64,000 nt of DNA, from positions 1 through 64,000 of the forward strand of contig CAIRSR010000117.1 of NCBI GenBank assembly GCA_903881315.1, written 5' to 3'. The position numbers were made by a program, and so were the translations under genes. Position 1 is the first letter of the stretch, and each line of letters opens with the position of its first letter. Below, piece after piece: positions 45,233-55,507 of this stretch. The stretch comes from an uncultured Thiotrichales bacterium. GTDB taxonomy: Bacteria > Pseudomonadota > Gammaproteobacteria > CAIRSR01. The notes beneath the pieces are model-generated. The model had not been told where the DNA came from. It saw nothing but the letters and a program-made list of their open reading frames with translations, and made no database searches.

Positions 45233-45709
45233 TCAGTGGAATTGTGCATCAAACGGCTCGCCGCGCACAGCCTCGGCTGGGGTCGCATCACGCAGGCGCA
45301 CAACATCAACGGTGTAGATCAGGGTGCGTCCGGCAAAAGGATGATTACCATCCACAGTGAGCTTGCCATCGGCGATACCAGAGACCACGAAGGTGCGCAC
45401 ATGTCCTTGGTCACTCTCCATCTGAGCCTGCGCCCCAACATAGCGCAGCTCGGGTGGCACATTATCGATGTCATCAACAAACACGAGATCCGACAGGTGC
45501 GGCCCAAAGGCGTCCTCTGGTTCGAGTGTGATCTGAATCCTGCCCCCCACCTCGACCCCTTCCAACGCCTGCTCTACCTTGGGAAACAGCGCGAGTCCCG
45601 CACCATGCACATATCCCACCGGAATATCGGACTGCTCCAGAAAAAGCCCTGCCTCATCACGAATACTATAGGTGAGATAAACAACCTTTCCCTTGGCTAC
45701 ACGAGTCAC
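45233..45709 (-). CDS. FKBP-type peptidyl-prolyl isomerase, SlyD-like
   Basis: This 158-residue cytosolic FKBP has the SlyD/FkpB arrangement: KGKVVYLTYSIRDEAGLFLEQSD at the start, GAGLALFPKVEQALEGVEVGGR, an inserted-flap chaperone-like region, and NHPFAGRTLIYTVDVVRLRDA near the end. It lacks the His/Cys-rich metal tail of Escherichia coli SlyD and is thus closer to the short SlpA/FkpB type. The GTG at 45709 has an AAGGAG site; the frame extends upstream into the terminator hairpin. It stands between atpC and glmU, an extra gene in the usual atp-glm order. Confidence 0.88.
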   Translation of the reverse strand: MTRVAKGKVVYLTYSIRDEAGLFLEQSDIPVGYVHGAGLALFPKVEQALEGVEVGGRIQITLEPEDAFGPHLSDLVFVDDIDNVPPELRYVGAQAQMESDQGHVRTFVVSGIADGKLTVDGNHPFAGRTLIYTVDVVRLRDATPAEAVRGEPFDAQFH

Positions 45710-45760
45710 GGCGCTCTCCTTGGGGCTTAGCGTTATGGAAAACACGGCGGGTGATAAGCA

Positions 45761-45786
45761 AAGCACGGCCACAAGTGGCCGTGCTT
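45761..45786 (-). terminator. Transcription terminator of the atp operon
   Basis: A perfect 12-base-pair stem, AAGCACGGCCAC and GTGGCCGTGCTT with a two-base loop (TT on the minus strand), lies about 50 bases after the atpC stop. On the minus strand it is followed by TGCTTATC, a weak T-rich tail. The stem also lies about 50 bases upstream of the FKBP gene start. Confidence 0.75.
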
Positions 45787-45836
45787 AACGCTTTACTGAA
45801 TATTGGTCGTGAACAGAGAGAAAAACCTACCCGAAA

Positions 45837-46268
45837 TCACACGCGCCCTTTGAGCTTTTCGCGCACATTCTGGAGCGTGCGGAGCTGCGCAACCGCTTCA
45901 AGCAATTCGGCGTGTACACGAGCATAGTCGACGTTCTCCTTCCGATCCTTAAGCAGCTGCATGGCGCGTTCTCGCGCCTCTATCGCTTTTGCCTCGTCAA
46001 TGTCCTTGGCGCGCAACGCAGTATCCGCCAGCACGGTCACCACATGGGGCTGCACCTCTACAACCCCGCCTGAGACATAGAAATATTCCTCTTCCCCCTC
46101 CGGAGTGCGTACCCGTACCTCACCCGGCACGAGCTTACTGATGAGCGGCGTGTGGCGGGGCAAGATACCCAACCCACCACCCGCCGCCGGAGCAAACACC
46201 ATCGTTGCAACGCCAGAGTAGATCGCAGCCTCAGCGCTCACAATATCCACATGGATGGTCATCGCCAT
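45837..46268 (-). CDS. atpC: ATP synthase epsilon subunit
   Basis: The epsilon subunit of F1 connects gamma to the c-ring and inhibits ATP hydrolysis. The 143-residue protein starts with MTIHVDIVSAEAAIYSG, has LGILPRHTPLISKLVPGEVRV and ends in the two-helix domain with conserved basic residues. It is the last gene of the operon, 27 bases after atpD, before a strong terminator hairpin. Confidence 0.97.
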   Translation of the reverse strand: MAMTIHVDIVSAEAAIYSGVATMVFAPAAGGGLGILPRHTPLISKLVPGEVRVRTPEGEEEYFYVSGGVVEVQPHVVTVLADTALRAKDIDEAKAIEARERAMQLLKDRKENVDYARVHAELLEAVAQLRTLQNVREKLKGRV

Positions 46269-46295
46269 GTCGGTACTCCCCCATTGCTACGCTAA

Positions 46296-47765
<1,470 letters not shown>

Positions 47766-47770
47766 TCACA

Positions 47771-48637
47771 TCACACCGCCGCAGCACCAGCCACGATCTC
47801 CGACAACTCTTGGGTGACAGCCGCCTGGCGAGCCTTGTTATAGGCAAGCTGAAGCTCATCAATGATAGTCGCCGCATTATCAGAGGCCGCTTTCATGGCC
47901 ACCATACGCGACGCCATCTCAGACGCCATATTCTCGACCACGCCTTGGTAGACCAAGGACTCAACGAAACGAACCAGAAGTTCATCCAAAACCTCTTTCG
48001 CATCCGGCTCGTACAAGTAATCCCAGTGACCTTTGCTAGCACCCAAACCGGCCTCAGGAGGCAGGGGCAGGATCTGCTCTATTGTCGGGGACTGCGTCAT
48101 GGTATTCACGAATCGATTGTAAACAAGATACAACCTATCGATCTCACCCGCTTTGTAAGCGTCCAACATTACCTTGACGACACCAATGAGATCCACAATA
48201 TGTGGGGTATCGCCGAGATGAGTAATATTGGAAACGATCTTCGCCCCAACCCTTCTCAGAAACACACTACCCTTGCTGCCAATGGAGCAGAACCGAACAC
48301 CGACCCCTTCGCGATCCCGTTCGCGCATCTTAGCCGTTAAGGCGCGCAACAGATTGCCGTTGAGACCACCACACAACCCACGATCAGAGGTGATAACAAC
48401 AAACCCCACATTCTTTGCCTCGGGGCGCGTTACCAGATAGGGATGACGATACTCGGGATGGGCGTGGGCCAAATGCCCAATCACCCGCCTCATTCGCTCC
48501 GCATAAGGACGGGCAGCCACCATCCGATCCTGGAATCGGCGCATCTTACTCGCGGCCACCATCTGCATGGCCTTGGTAATCTTGCGGGTGCTCTTGATAC
48601 TCTTGATCTTGTCACGAATCTCTTTGCCGCCAGCCAT
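47771..48637 (-). CDS. atpG: ATP synthase gamma subunit
   Basis: Gamma is the rotary shaft of F1. The 288-residue protein shows [36 protein letters not shown] at the N-terminus, [19 protein letters not shown] near residue 76, and the C-terminal coiled-coil stretch [41 protein letters not shown]. It lies between atpA (98-base gap) and atpD (95-base gap). Confidence 0.98.
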   Translation of the reverse strand: MAGGKEIRDKIKSIKSTRKITKAMQMVAASKMRRFQDRMVAARPYAERMRRVIGHLAHAHPEYRHPYLVTRPEAKNVGFVVITSDRGLCGGLNGNLLRALTAKMRERDREGVGVRFCSIGSKGSVFLRRVGAKIVSNITHLGDTPHIVDLIGVVKVMLDAYKAGEIDRLYLVYNRFVNTMTQSPTIEQILPLPPEAGLGASKGHWDYLYEPDAKEVLDELLVRFVESLVYQGVVENMASEMASRMVAMKAASDNAATIIDELQLAYNKARQAAVTQELSEIVAGAAAV

Positions 48638-48735
48638 ACTCGTCTACTCGCTCGGTTGCGGCCACCGTGCCTATAAAGACACGATGGCTCCTTACAAAGG
48701 AGGGGAACTTATCGCTCCTGCGCCGCGCCGCCACT

Positions 48736-50280
48736 TTACCAAGTATGGGTGGCCTTGAAGGCAGTGAGAGCAGCACGCAGACCACTCTCCACCTCATCGG
48801 TATATTCCGGTTTCTCGGTGATGCGCGCAAGGAGATCCGCATGATCATGGCGCATGTAAGCCAGCAGCGCATGCTCAAAATCAACTACCTTCTTCACCGG
48901 AACATCGTCAAGAAAACCCAGATTTACAGAGAACAAAGAAACCGACATCTCCGCCAACGACAACGGACGATACTGAAGCTGCTTCATCAACTCGGTAATG
49001 CGCTGCCCACGCTCCAACTGCCTACGGGTTGCATCGTCCAGATCGGAGGCAAACTGCGCAAAGGCAGCAAGTTCACGATACTGCGCCAAGTCAAGACGCA
49101 CACCACCACCAAGCTTCTTGATGATCTTCGTCTGCGCAGCACCACCCACCCGCGACACCGAAAGACCGGCGTTGATGGCAGGACGGATACCGGCATTAAA
49201 CAGATCGGTCTCTAGGAAGATCTGCCCATCGGTGATGGAGATCACGTTCGTTGGTACGAAGGCCGACACGTCGCCCGCTTGGGTCTCAATGATCGGCAAC
49301 GCCGTCAGCGAACCAGTACGCCCCTTGACCCGCCCACCCGTTGCCTTCTCGACGTACTCTTCGTTGACGCGCGCCGCACGCTCCAGCAACCGCGAATGTA
49401 GGTAGAACACATCGCCAGGATAGGCCTCACGACCCGGGGGACGACGCAGCAACAGCGACACCTGACGATACGCCCATGCCTGCTTGGTGAGATCGTCATA
49501 GACAATCAGCACATCCTCACCCTGGTCACGGAAATACTCACCCATCGTGCAACCAGAATAGGGGGCAATGTACTGTAGCGCAGCAGATTCCGACGCAGGC
49601 GCAGCCACCACGATGGTGTACTCCATCGCGCCATGCTCTTCGAGCTTACGCACCACGTTGGCAATACTGGAAGCCTTCTGACCGATGGCTACATAGATAC
49701 ACAAAACGCCAGTACCACGCTGGTTGATAATGGTGTCGATGGCAACCGCCGTCTTGCCGGTCTGGCGATCCCCGATGATCAACTCACGCTGACCACGCCC
49801 GATGGGAACCATCGAATCAATCGCCTTAAGTCCGGTCTGCAAGGGCTGGGTCACCGATTTGCGAGTGATGACCCCGGGGGCCACCTTCTCAATGGGCGAA
49901 GTACCATCCGCCGCAATGGTGCCCTTACCATCGATTGGGAATCCCAAGGAATTCACGACCCGCCCAAGCATCGCACGACCTACGGGCACCTCCAGAATGC
50001 GGCCAGTGCAACGCACCGAATCACCCTCGGTGATGTGCTTGTATTCCCCCATAACCACCGCACCTACGGAATTGCGCTCAAGATTGAGCGCCATACCAAA
50101 GGTGTTGTTTGGAAACTCCAGCATCTCGCCCGACATGACATCGGACAACCCGTGGATGCGGGCAATACCATCGGTAAGGCTCACCACCTTCCCTTCGGTG
50201 CGTGCCTCTACCTTCAGGCCAAACGACTGGATCCGGCTTTGTATTAGTGAGCTTATTTCACTAGGATTGAGTTGTAACAT
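48736..50280 (-). CDS. atpA: ATP synthase alpha subunit
   Basis: Alpha is the non-catalytic nucleotide-binding subunit of F1. The 514-residue protein has [17 protein letters not shown] at the start, the P-loop [17 protein letters not shown] near residue 170, the [48 protein letters not shown] block near residues 263-305, and the VSRVGGAAQ motif near residue 370. I prefer the ATG at 50280 (GAGGA site 10 bases upstream) to a TTG eight codons earlier that overlaps atpH. Confidence 0.98.
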   Translation of the reverse strand: MLQLNPSEISSLIQSRIQSFGLKVEARTEGKVVSLTDGIARIHGLSDVMSGEMLEFPNNTFGMALNLERNSVGAVVMGEYKHITEGDSVRCTGRILEVPVGRAMLGRVVNSLGFPIDGKGTIAADGTSPIEKVAPGVITRKSVTQPLQTGLKAIDSMVPIGRGQRELIIGDRQTGKTAVAIDTIINQRGTGVLCIYVAIGQKASSIANVVRKLEEHGAMEYTIVVAAPASESAALQYIAPYSGCTMGEYFRDQGEDVLIVYDDLTKQAWAYRQVSLLLRRPPGREAYPGDVFYLHSRLLERAARVNEEYVEKATGGRVKGRTGSLTALPIIETQAGDVSAFVPTNVISITDGQIFLETDLFNAGIRPAINAGLSVSRVGGAAQTKIIKKLGGGVRLDLAQYRELAAFAQFASDLDDATRRQLERGQRITELMKQLQYRPLSLAEMSVSLFSVNLGFLDDVPVKKVVDFEHALLAYMRHDHADLLARITEKPEYTDEVESGLRAALTAFKATHTW

Positions 50281-50300
50281 GTTCAGGAGTTCCTCGATTC

Positions 50301-50849
50301 TCAATGACGCAGTTCAGTGGCCATCTGTGCCAGACCAGCCCGTACCGAGCCGTCGATCACCACATCACCGACACGTACCACAGCACCGCCGATGAGATCT
50401 GGATCCACATGGAACGTAATATTGACGGCCCGCCTAAATCGTCTTTCCAACGCCCGCACAAGGGTCTGCTGATCCTGCGCGTCATCCAATGGGTAAGCGG
50501 AGATAATTTCCACGTCCACCCAATTCTCGGCTTCTGCCTTTAACCTATCGAACAGGACGATGACCTCCGGCAACACCGCAAGACGATCATTCTCCGCCAG
50601 CACACGAACAAAATTACGCGCAGTCTCTGTAAGGCTTGCCCCCGCAACATCAAGAACCAGATCAGCAAGCAAGCCACGACTGACGAGCGGATTCCTTATG
50701 AATTCGTCCACCGATGCGTCTGTCACGATAGCCGACATCGTGGCAAGCATCTCCGACCAAGACTTCAGATCGTTCTCTTGCCGCGCCTGCGAGAACACAG
50801 CACTCGCATAGGGCCTGGCAACAGTAATATCCGCCGACATACTCGACAT
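50301..50849 (-). CDS. atpH: ATP synthase delta subunit
   Basis: Delta forms part of the stator, joining the b subunit to the top of F1. The 182-residue protein has the [16 protein letters not shown]-terminal helix and the C-terminal [28 protein letters not shown] motif. An AGGGGG site precedes the ATG at 50849; a second ATG three codons on is also possible. It lies 12 bases after atpF. Confidence 0.97.
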   Translation of the reverse strand: MSSMSADITVARPYASAVFSQARQENDLKSWSEMLATMSAIVTDASVDEFIRNPLVSRGLLADLVLDVAGASLTETARNFVRVLAENDRLAVLPEVIVLFDRLKAEAENWVDVEIISAYPLDDAQDQQTLVRALERRFRRAVNITFHVDPDLIGGAVVRVGDVVIDGSVRAGLAQMATELRH

Positions 50850-50861
50850 ACCGATGGCCCC

Positions 50862-51332
50862 CTAGATAGTAGCTGCAATCCGGTCAAGCAACTGTTTGTG
50901 CCTCTCGACATCTATCTCTGCCCGCAGAATCTGCGCCGCTCCCGCTATGGCAAGTGTGGCCACCCGATTACGTAGATCCTCCTTGGCGCGATGTACCTCC
51001 TTCCCAATCTCCGTCTTGGCGGCGACCAGCAATCGCTCTGCTTCTCCACGAGCCTCCTCCTGGGCCTCCTCCACGACAACCCGCGCACGAGACTGCGCCT
51101 GATCAATCAACACGGCAGCCGCATCGCGTGCCTCTTTAATTATCTCTACCGCCCTCTTCTTTGCAAGCTCTCGTTCCTGATGGGCACGCTCCGCAGCCTC
51201 TAACCCATCAGCAATACGCTTCTTGCGATCCTCCAAAACCTGAGTCAGCGGCCCCCACAAAAACTTCGAGATGAAGGCAATGAGTACCAAGAAGGTGGCC
51301 ATTTGGCCGAGCAGCGTGGCAGTGACGTTCAC
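50862..51332 (-). CDS. atpF: ATP synthase b subunit
   Basis: The b subunit is the membrane-anchored stator stalk. The 156-residue protein starts with MNVTATLLGQMATFLVLIAFISKFLWGPLTQVLEDRKKRIADGLEAAERA, the single anchor helix and the start of a long charged coiled coil. The start is a GTG at 51332, eight bases after GGAG. It should follow atpE directly, but atpE is missing upstream. Confidence 0.97.
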   Translation of the reverse strand: MNVTATLLGQMATFLVLIAFISKFLWGPLTQVLEDRKKRIADGLEAAERAHQERELAKKRAVEIIKEARDAAAVLIDQAQSRARVVVEEAQEEARGEAERLLVAAKTEIGKEVHRAKEDLRNRVATLAIAGAAQILRAEIDVERHKQLLDRIAATI

Positions 51333-51517
51333 GAAAGAACTCCAAGTCTAAGGATGCGCTCTATCACGCATCAACCGTTGGTATTAACGCCCCAACACCA
51401 GGAATACGAACCAAAACGCACCCGATCCGCAGACACAAGTGCACTATCACAACCAAACAACAACGAAGAACCCTAAGACTCCACGGCAGGTATCACCCAC
51501 TAAAGACACCCACCACT
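51333..51517. other. atpB-atpF gap where atpE is expected
   Basis: This 185-base stretch occupies the place where other bacterial operons of this type carry atpE (c subunit, about 240-270 bases). No frame in it encodes a hydrophobic hairpin protein or a conserved c-subunit motif such as GAxxGxGxxxG or the RQPE loop. It contains a small inverted repeat (GATGCG-8-CGCATC, about 51352-51371) and is otherwise featureless. The c subunit is either encoded elsewhere or lost from this sequence. Confidence 0.8.
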
Positions 51518-52396
<879 letters not shown>

Positions 52397-52411
52397 TCAG
52401 ACGCAATTCTA

Positions 52412-52837
52412 TCAGCCCTCAGTTTCTGAACCCTTCCCCAACTGCCGACGATCAGGCAGCTTAAAAAGATACCCCATATGAGCAGCGGCTAACCCCATGA
52501 TCACGAGGACGGGTCGGAAGTGATAATAACCCATTCCCACCCCAAGGCCCAGCGCAACCAGACCAAACCGCTCCAGGGCACCAACGAAAAGGTACAAATA
52601 GAGACGCGCATCGCCGATGCTACTCTGGGTCGTATCCATGACCGCAGCTTTTCTTAGTCGCAACCCTAACAAAAAGGTCACCAGTACCGCCAACGAGCCA
52701 CCGTAGCCAGCGGAGAGCACATCCTGGACATTCCCGCGAACCACGTAGACCGCACACGCCACCACCACGACAATGAGGGCCTGCCAGATCAGAATACGAC
52801 GAACCCCGCTGTTCAGAACCCTGGTCAGGTGACTCAT
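52412..52837 (-). CDS. atpI: ATP synthase protein I
   Basis: AtpI is a small membrane protein at the head of atp operons, thought to help c-ring assembly or ion uptake. The 141-residue protein has four predicted membrane segments (about residues 18-36, 44-62, 80-100 and 105-125) and a basic tail. The ATG at 52837 gives MSHLTRVLNSGVRR; the frame extends further but without a better ribosome site. It lies 48 bases before atpB. Confidence 0.9.
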   Translation of the reverse strand: MSHLTRVLNSGVRRILIWQALIVVVVACAVYVVRGNVQDVLSAGYGGSLAVLVTFLLGLRLRKAAVMDTTQSSIGDARLYLYLFVGALERFGLVALGLGVGMGYYHFRPVLVIMGLAAAHMGYLFKLPDRRQLGKGSETEG

Positions 52838-52934
52838 TGTATGGCACACGGTGCGTTGAGAAAACCCTGCGAGGTGTACAGTACCCATCGCACGTCAACC
52901 AAAAGCGTTGCACTACGAGCTACAACAGGCCACC

Positions 52935-52964
52935 AGTGTAGTGGGAAGCCATAAGCTGAGTCAA
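52935..52964 (-). promoter_or_regulatory. Probable atp operon promoter
   Basis: Minus-strand TTGACT (52964-52959), an 18-base spacer and TACACT (52940-52935), about 98 bases before atpI. The 267-base atpI-dat gap is otherwise empty and must also hold the dat promoter, which I could not locate. Confidence 0.5.
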
Positions 52965-53104
52965 TAGACTATCCCTAATTCAGCACCTCTCGAAGCCCTG
53001 AGCGTCTGGAACAGACAGGCGGATGAAGAGTACCATTCGCAGTGTCTTATCAACCGCTCGCGATCGGGCAAATCACGGAACCATCAGCCCCCTAGAGTCC
53101 CATC

Positions 53105-53992
53105 ATGCCCCAAACCCAGGCTGCTCAACCACCCACCGTTTATCTCAACGGCTCGTTTCTGCCCCTCGATCAAGCACAAGTTTCAGTTCTCGATCGGGGT
53201 TTTCTGTTTGGCGACGGGGTCTACGAGGTAATGCCTGTCTATGGCAGCCAACCTTTCCGTCTTGCCGAACACCTGGGGCGCCTCGCCAACAGCCTGGCCG
53301 GGATCCGCTGCGCCAACCCGTTAAGCAACGACCAATGGGACGCCCTCTTCCGCAACCTCATTGTCCGTAACGGCGGCGGGGATCTTTCTATCTACCTACA
53401 GGTGACCCGTGGCGTCGGCCCGAACCGCGACCACAGCTTCCCCGCCAACGCACACCCAAGCGTATTTGTAATGGCGAGCCCACTGCTACCACTGCCTGAA
53501 GTTCACCGCAACAACGGGGTACGTGCGATATTGGTCGAGGATTTCCGCTGGGGGCGGTGTGACATCAAGACCATCACCCTACTCGCCAACGTCCTGCTGC
53601 GCCAACAAGCGGTCGATGCAGGCGCATTCGAGGCCATCCTGGTGCGCGGCACCCAGGTAACCGAAGGGGCGGCCAGTAATGTCTTCATCGTGCGTGGCGG
53701 GCAGCTACTTACCCCGCCCAAGGGGCCCCTGCTGTTACCAGGCATTACCCGCGACTTAGTGTGCGAACTTGCTAGCGCAAACGGCATTCCCATACAGGAA
53801 GTCGCATTAACGGTGGAGGATCTGCAGGGTGCCGACGAGATCTGGCTTACGTCATCCACCAAGGAGGTAGTCCCAGTAACCAACCTGGATGGCGCTCCAG
53901 TGGGGGACGGCCTACCAGGCGCAGCCTATCGACGGATCATGGAACTCTACCAGTCCTTCAAGGGGCTCGCCCGCACCGGGCGATACCAGTAG
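53105..53992 (+). CDS. dat: D-amino-acid aminotransferase (PLP fold type IV)
   Basis: The enzyme transfers amino groups between D-amino acids and 2-oxoacids, giving D-Glu or D-Ala for cell walls. The 295-residue class IV aminotransferase has VSVLDRGFLFGDGVYEVMPVY near residue 29, the catalytic lysine in GRCDIKTITLLANVLLRQQA near residue 157, and EGAASNVFIVRGGQLLTPP near residue 185. A branched-chain aminotransferase (IlvE) or aminodeoxychorismate lyase is possible, but the RGFLFGDGVYE pattern and length favour Dat. It converges with coaX, 21 bases apart. Confidence 0.87.
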   Translation: MPQTQAAQPPTVYLNGSFLPLDQAQVSVLDRGFLFGDGVYEVMPVYGSQPFRLAEHLGRLANSLAGIRCANPLSNDQWDALFRNLIVRNGGGDLSIYLQVTRGVGPNRDHSFPANAHPSVFVMASPLLPLPEVHRNNGVRAILVEDFRWGRCDIKTITLLANVLLRQQAVDAGAFEAILVRGTQVTEGAASNVFIVRGGQLLTPPKGPLLLPGITRDLVCELASANGIPIQEVALTVEDLQGADEIWLTSSTKEVVPVTNLDGAPVGDGLPGAAYRRIMELYQSFKGLARTGRYQ

Positions 53993-54013
53993 TCTCCGCG
54001 CCAGGACGCACGA

Positions 54014-54754
54014 TCAGGTCGTTTTGGCGACGACCGCGAGCCCGTGGATCACCAGGTCGGGCTCGTATTCGACCGTGCTGCTGAGCAGCGGCAGCACGGT
54101 TGCCGCATCCCCGCCCGTAAGCAGCACCGTAACCGCGCCAGAAAGCTCGACAGCAAGATGGGCAACAACGCGCTCAATGAGCGCGACAACGGCGTAGAGC
54201 GTCCCACCCACGACCGCGCTACCAGTATCACACCCAAGCAGCATCTCCTCAGCGCTTTTTGTGAAACGCACCCCCGCCGTACCCACCACGAGGGCGTCAC
54301 GCATCAACCGCAAGCCTGGGACAATCAGCCCCCCCAAATGCACATTGTCCGCAGTCAAGGCATCCAGCGTCACCGCCGTACCACAATCGACCACACACAG
54401 ATGCCCATGGGGCCGCCGCGCCGCGCCAATGAGGGCCGCCCAACGATCAGCGCCAAGACGACTAGGGTCACGGTAGGCGTTGCGAACCCCAAACGCTTGC
54501 GCCTCCGGGCAGAGAAACAGAACCTCTACCTGCCAGGCCACTCGCACCCAAGCGCACAATTCCTGCGCCAAAACCTCCCCGGCCACATTCGATGCAACCA
54601 CCCGAGTGGGTGACATTCCCTGCCAATGGATTGCGGCAACGCAGCCAATGCCCCCCTCGCGGTGAACACAAGAATCCGTAGGCGAAACAACCCCATCCTC
54701 GGCGGAAATAGCCCACTTTACCGCTGAGTTACCAATATCCAATAAGAGGATCAC
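54014..54754 (-). CDS. coaX: Type III pantothenate kinase
   Basis: CoaX phosphorylates pantothenate in coenzyme A synthesis. The 246-residue protein of the ASKHA fold has LLLDIGNSAVKWAI at the N-terminus, LGADRWAALIGAARR near residue 101, and VVDCGTAVTLDALTADNVHLGGLIVPGL near residues 119-147. The GTG at 54754 has an AGGAG site 6 bases upstream. In many proteobacteria it follows birA; birA is not here. Confidence 0.95.
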   Translation of the reverse strand: MILLLDIGNSAVKWAISAEDGVVSPTDSCVHREGGIGCVAAIHWQGMSPTRVVASNVAGEVLAQELCAWVRVAWQVEVLFLCPEAQAFGVRNAYRDPSRLGADRWAALIGAARRPHGHLCVVDCGTAVTLDALTADNVHLGGLIVPGLRLMRDALVVGTAGVRFTKSAEEMLLGCDTGSAVVGGTLYAVVALIERVVAHLAVELSGAVTVLLTGGDAATVLPLLSSTVEYEPDLVIHGLAVVAKTT

Positions 54755-54783
54755 GGGTAGCTCCTGTTGAAAAGGGTGCTGCG

Positions 54784-54843
54784 CTAATTGTATACAGGTT
54801 CAATGATATCCAACTTACCTTCGATATCCTTGATGCTGGTCAT
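54784..54843 (-). CDS. Small open frame upstream of coaX (19 residues)
   Basis: An ATG frame encoding MTSIKDIEGKLDIIEPVYN ends 29 bases before coaX. It has a GGGGGAG site 7 bases upstream and a TATAAT hexamer further up on the same strand (54895-54890). The peptide matches nothing I know. It could be a leader peptide or the remaining N-terminus of a lost gene. Confidence 0.4.
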   Translation of the reverse strand: MTSIKDIEGKLDIIEPVYN

Positions 54844-55464
54844 TTCTAAACTCCCCCTAAGATCCATGCTGCTGACCTACAGCCACGCTATTATACCGCT
54901 ATACCGCACATCCGATGAAACTATACATTTGGCCAGATCCGAATCCCTCCACCGCTAGCAATCACCTGGCGTAACGCAGTGCTTTACGGAGATATCACAA
55001 GGGTGATAGACTCCCCTTCGTTTATTGCGTATAATGTCCGCTTAGGAGAGAATTACTACCTGTGCATAATGGGGGCGGAGTCGTGTTTTGTCGTCTCTGT
55101 GTCGTGGGTAAGGATGGTTCCTCTCATGCGGCCTGTACACGCAAGTCTTGACGTGTGCTAAAGGAAGGCACTGTATGGGACATGACGCCACAAATTACCG
55201 ACCGCATTGGCGCGGCACATTCCGAATAGCGATCATAGCACCAACCAATGCCCTGATTACAAACCTTCACAGTTCAAAACATACCTGGATCAACCGAGAT
55301 AACCAACACTTCGTATCCGCCCAAGTTCCCATCAGCATCGCCAAGAATGGGCACAGCACTCACCACGAAGCCTACAACCCCGTAATAGTGTTGGCCTCTG
55401 CGCAGACTTCTCGCAAAAAATTGCTGGGCACTAGCAGTAGAACTGAGAGCAGAGAGAGCGACCA
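54844..55464. other. Gene-poor stretch between coaX and the helicase-nuclease
   Basis: About 620 bases with no clear gene. I see a consensus-like -10 (TATAAT, minus strand, 54890-54895), a good plus-strand promoter pair near 55007-55035, several GGA-containing short hairpins after it (AGGA-TGGT-TCCT at 55111-55122; GTGC-9-GCAC at 55155-55171), and on the minus strand, at 55274-55507, a decayed-looking frame. No tRNA or known small RNA was recognised. Confidence 0.6.
55007..55035 (+). promoter_or_regulatory. Good plus-strand promoter candidate
   Basis: TAGACT (55007-55012), 17-base spacer, perfect TATAAT (55030-55035). A transcript would start near 55042, about 420 bases before the helicase-nuclease ATG. 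It therefore drives either a long leader or a separate small RNA. Confidence 0.55.
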
Positions 55465-55507
55465 ATGAACCAACCGTCACAAGAAACTGGGGTTCTAGAA
55501 AACCCAT
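55274..55507 (-). pseudogene. Possible remnant of a sensory (Cache-type) protein
   Basis: A 77-codon minus-strand frame contains YYGVVGFVVSAVPILGDADGNLGGYEVLVISVDPG, which resembles the end of a Cache sensor domain of chemoreceptors (V.SAVPI.D.DG...GYEV). It lacks any start region or membrane helix and overlaps the first 43 bases of the helicase gene. The resemblance is by eye and the frame may be chance. Confidence 0.25.
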
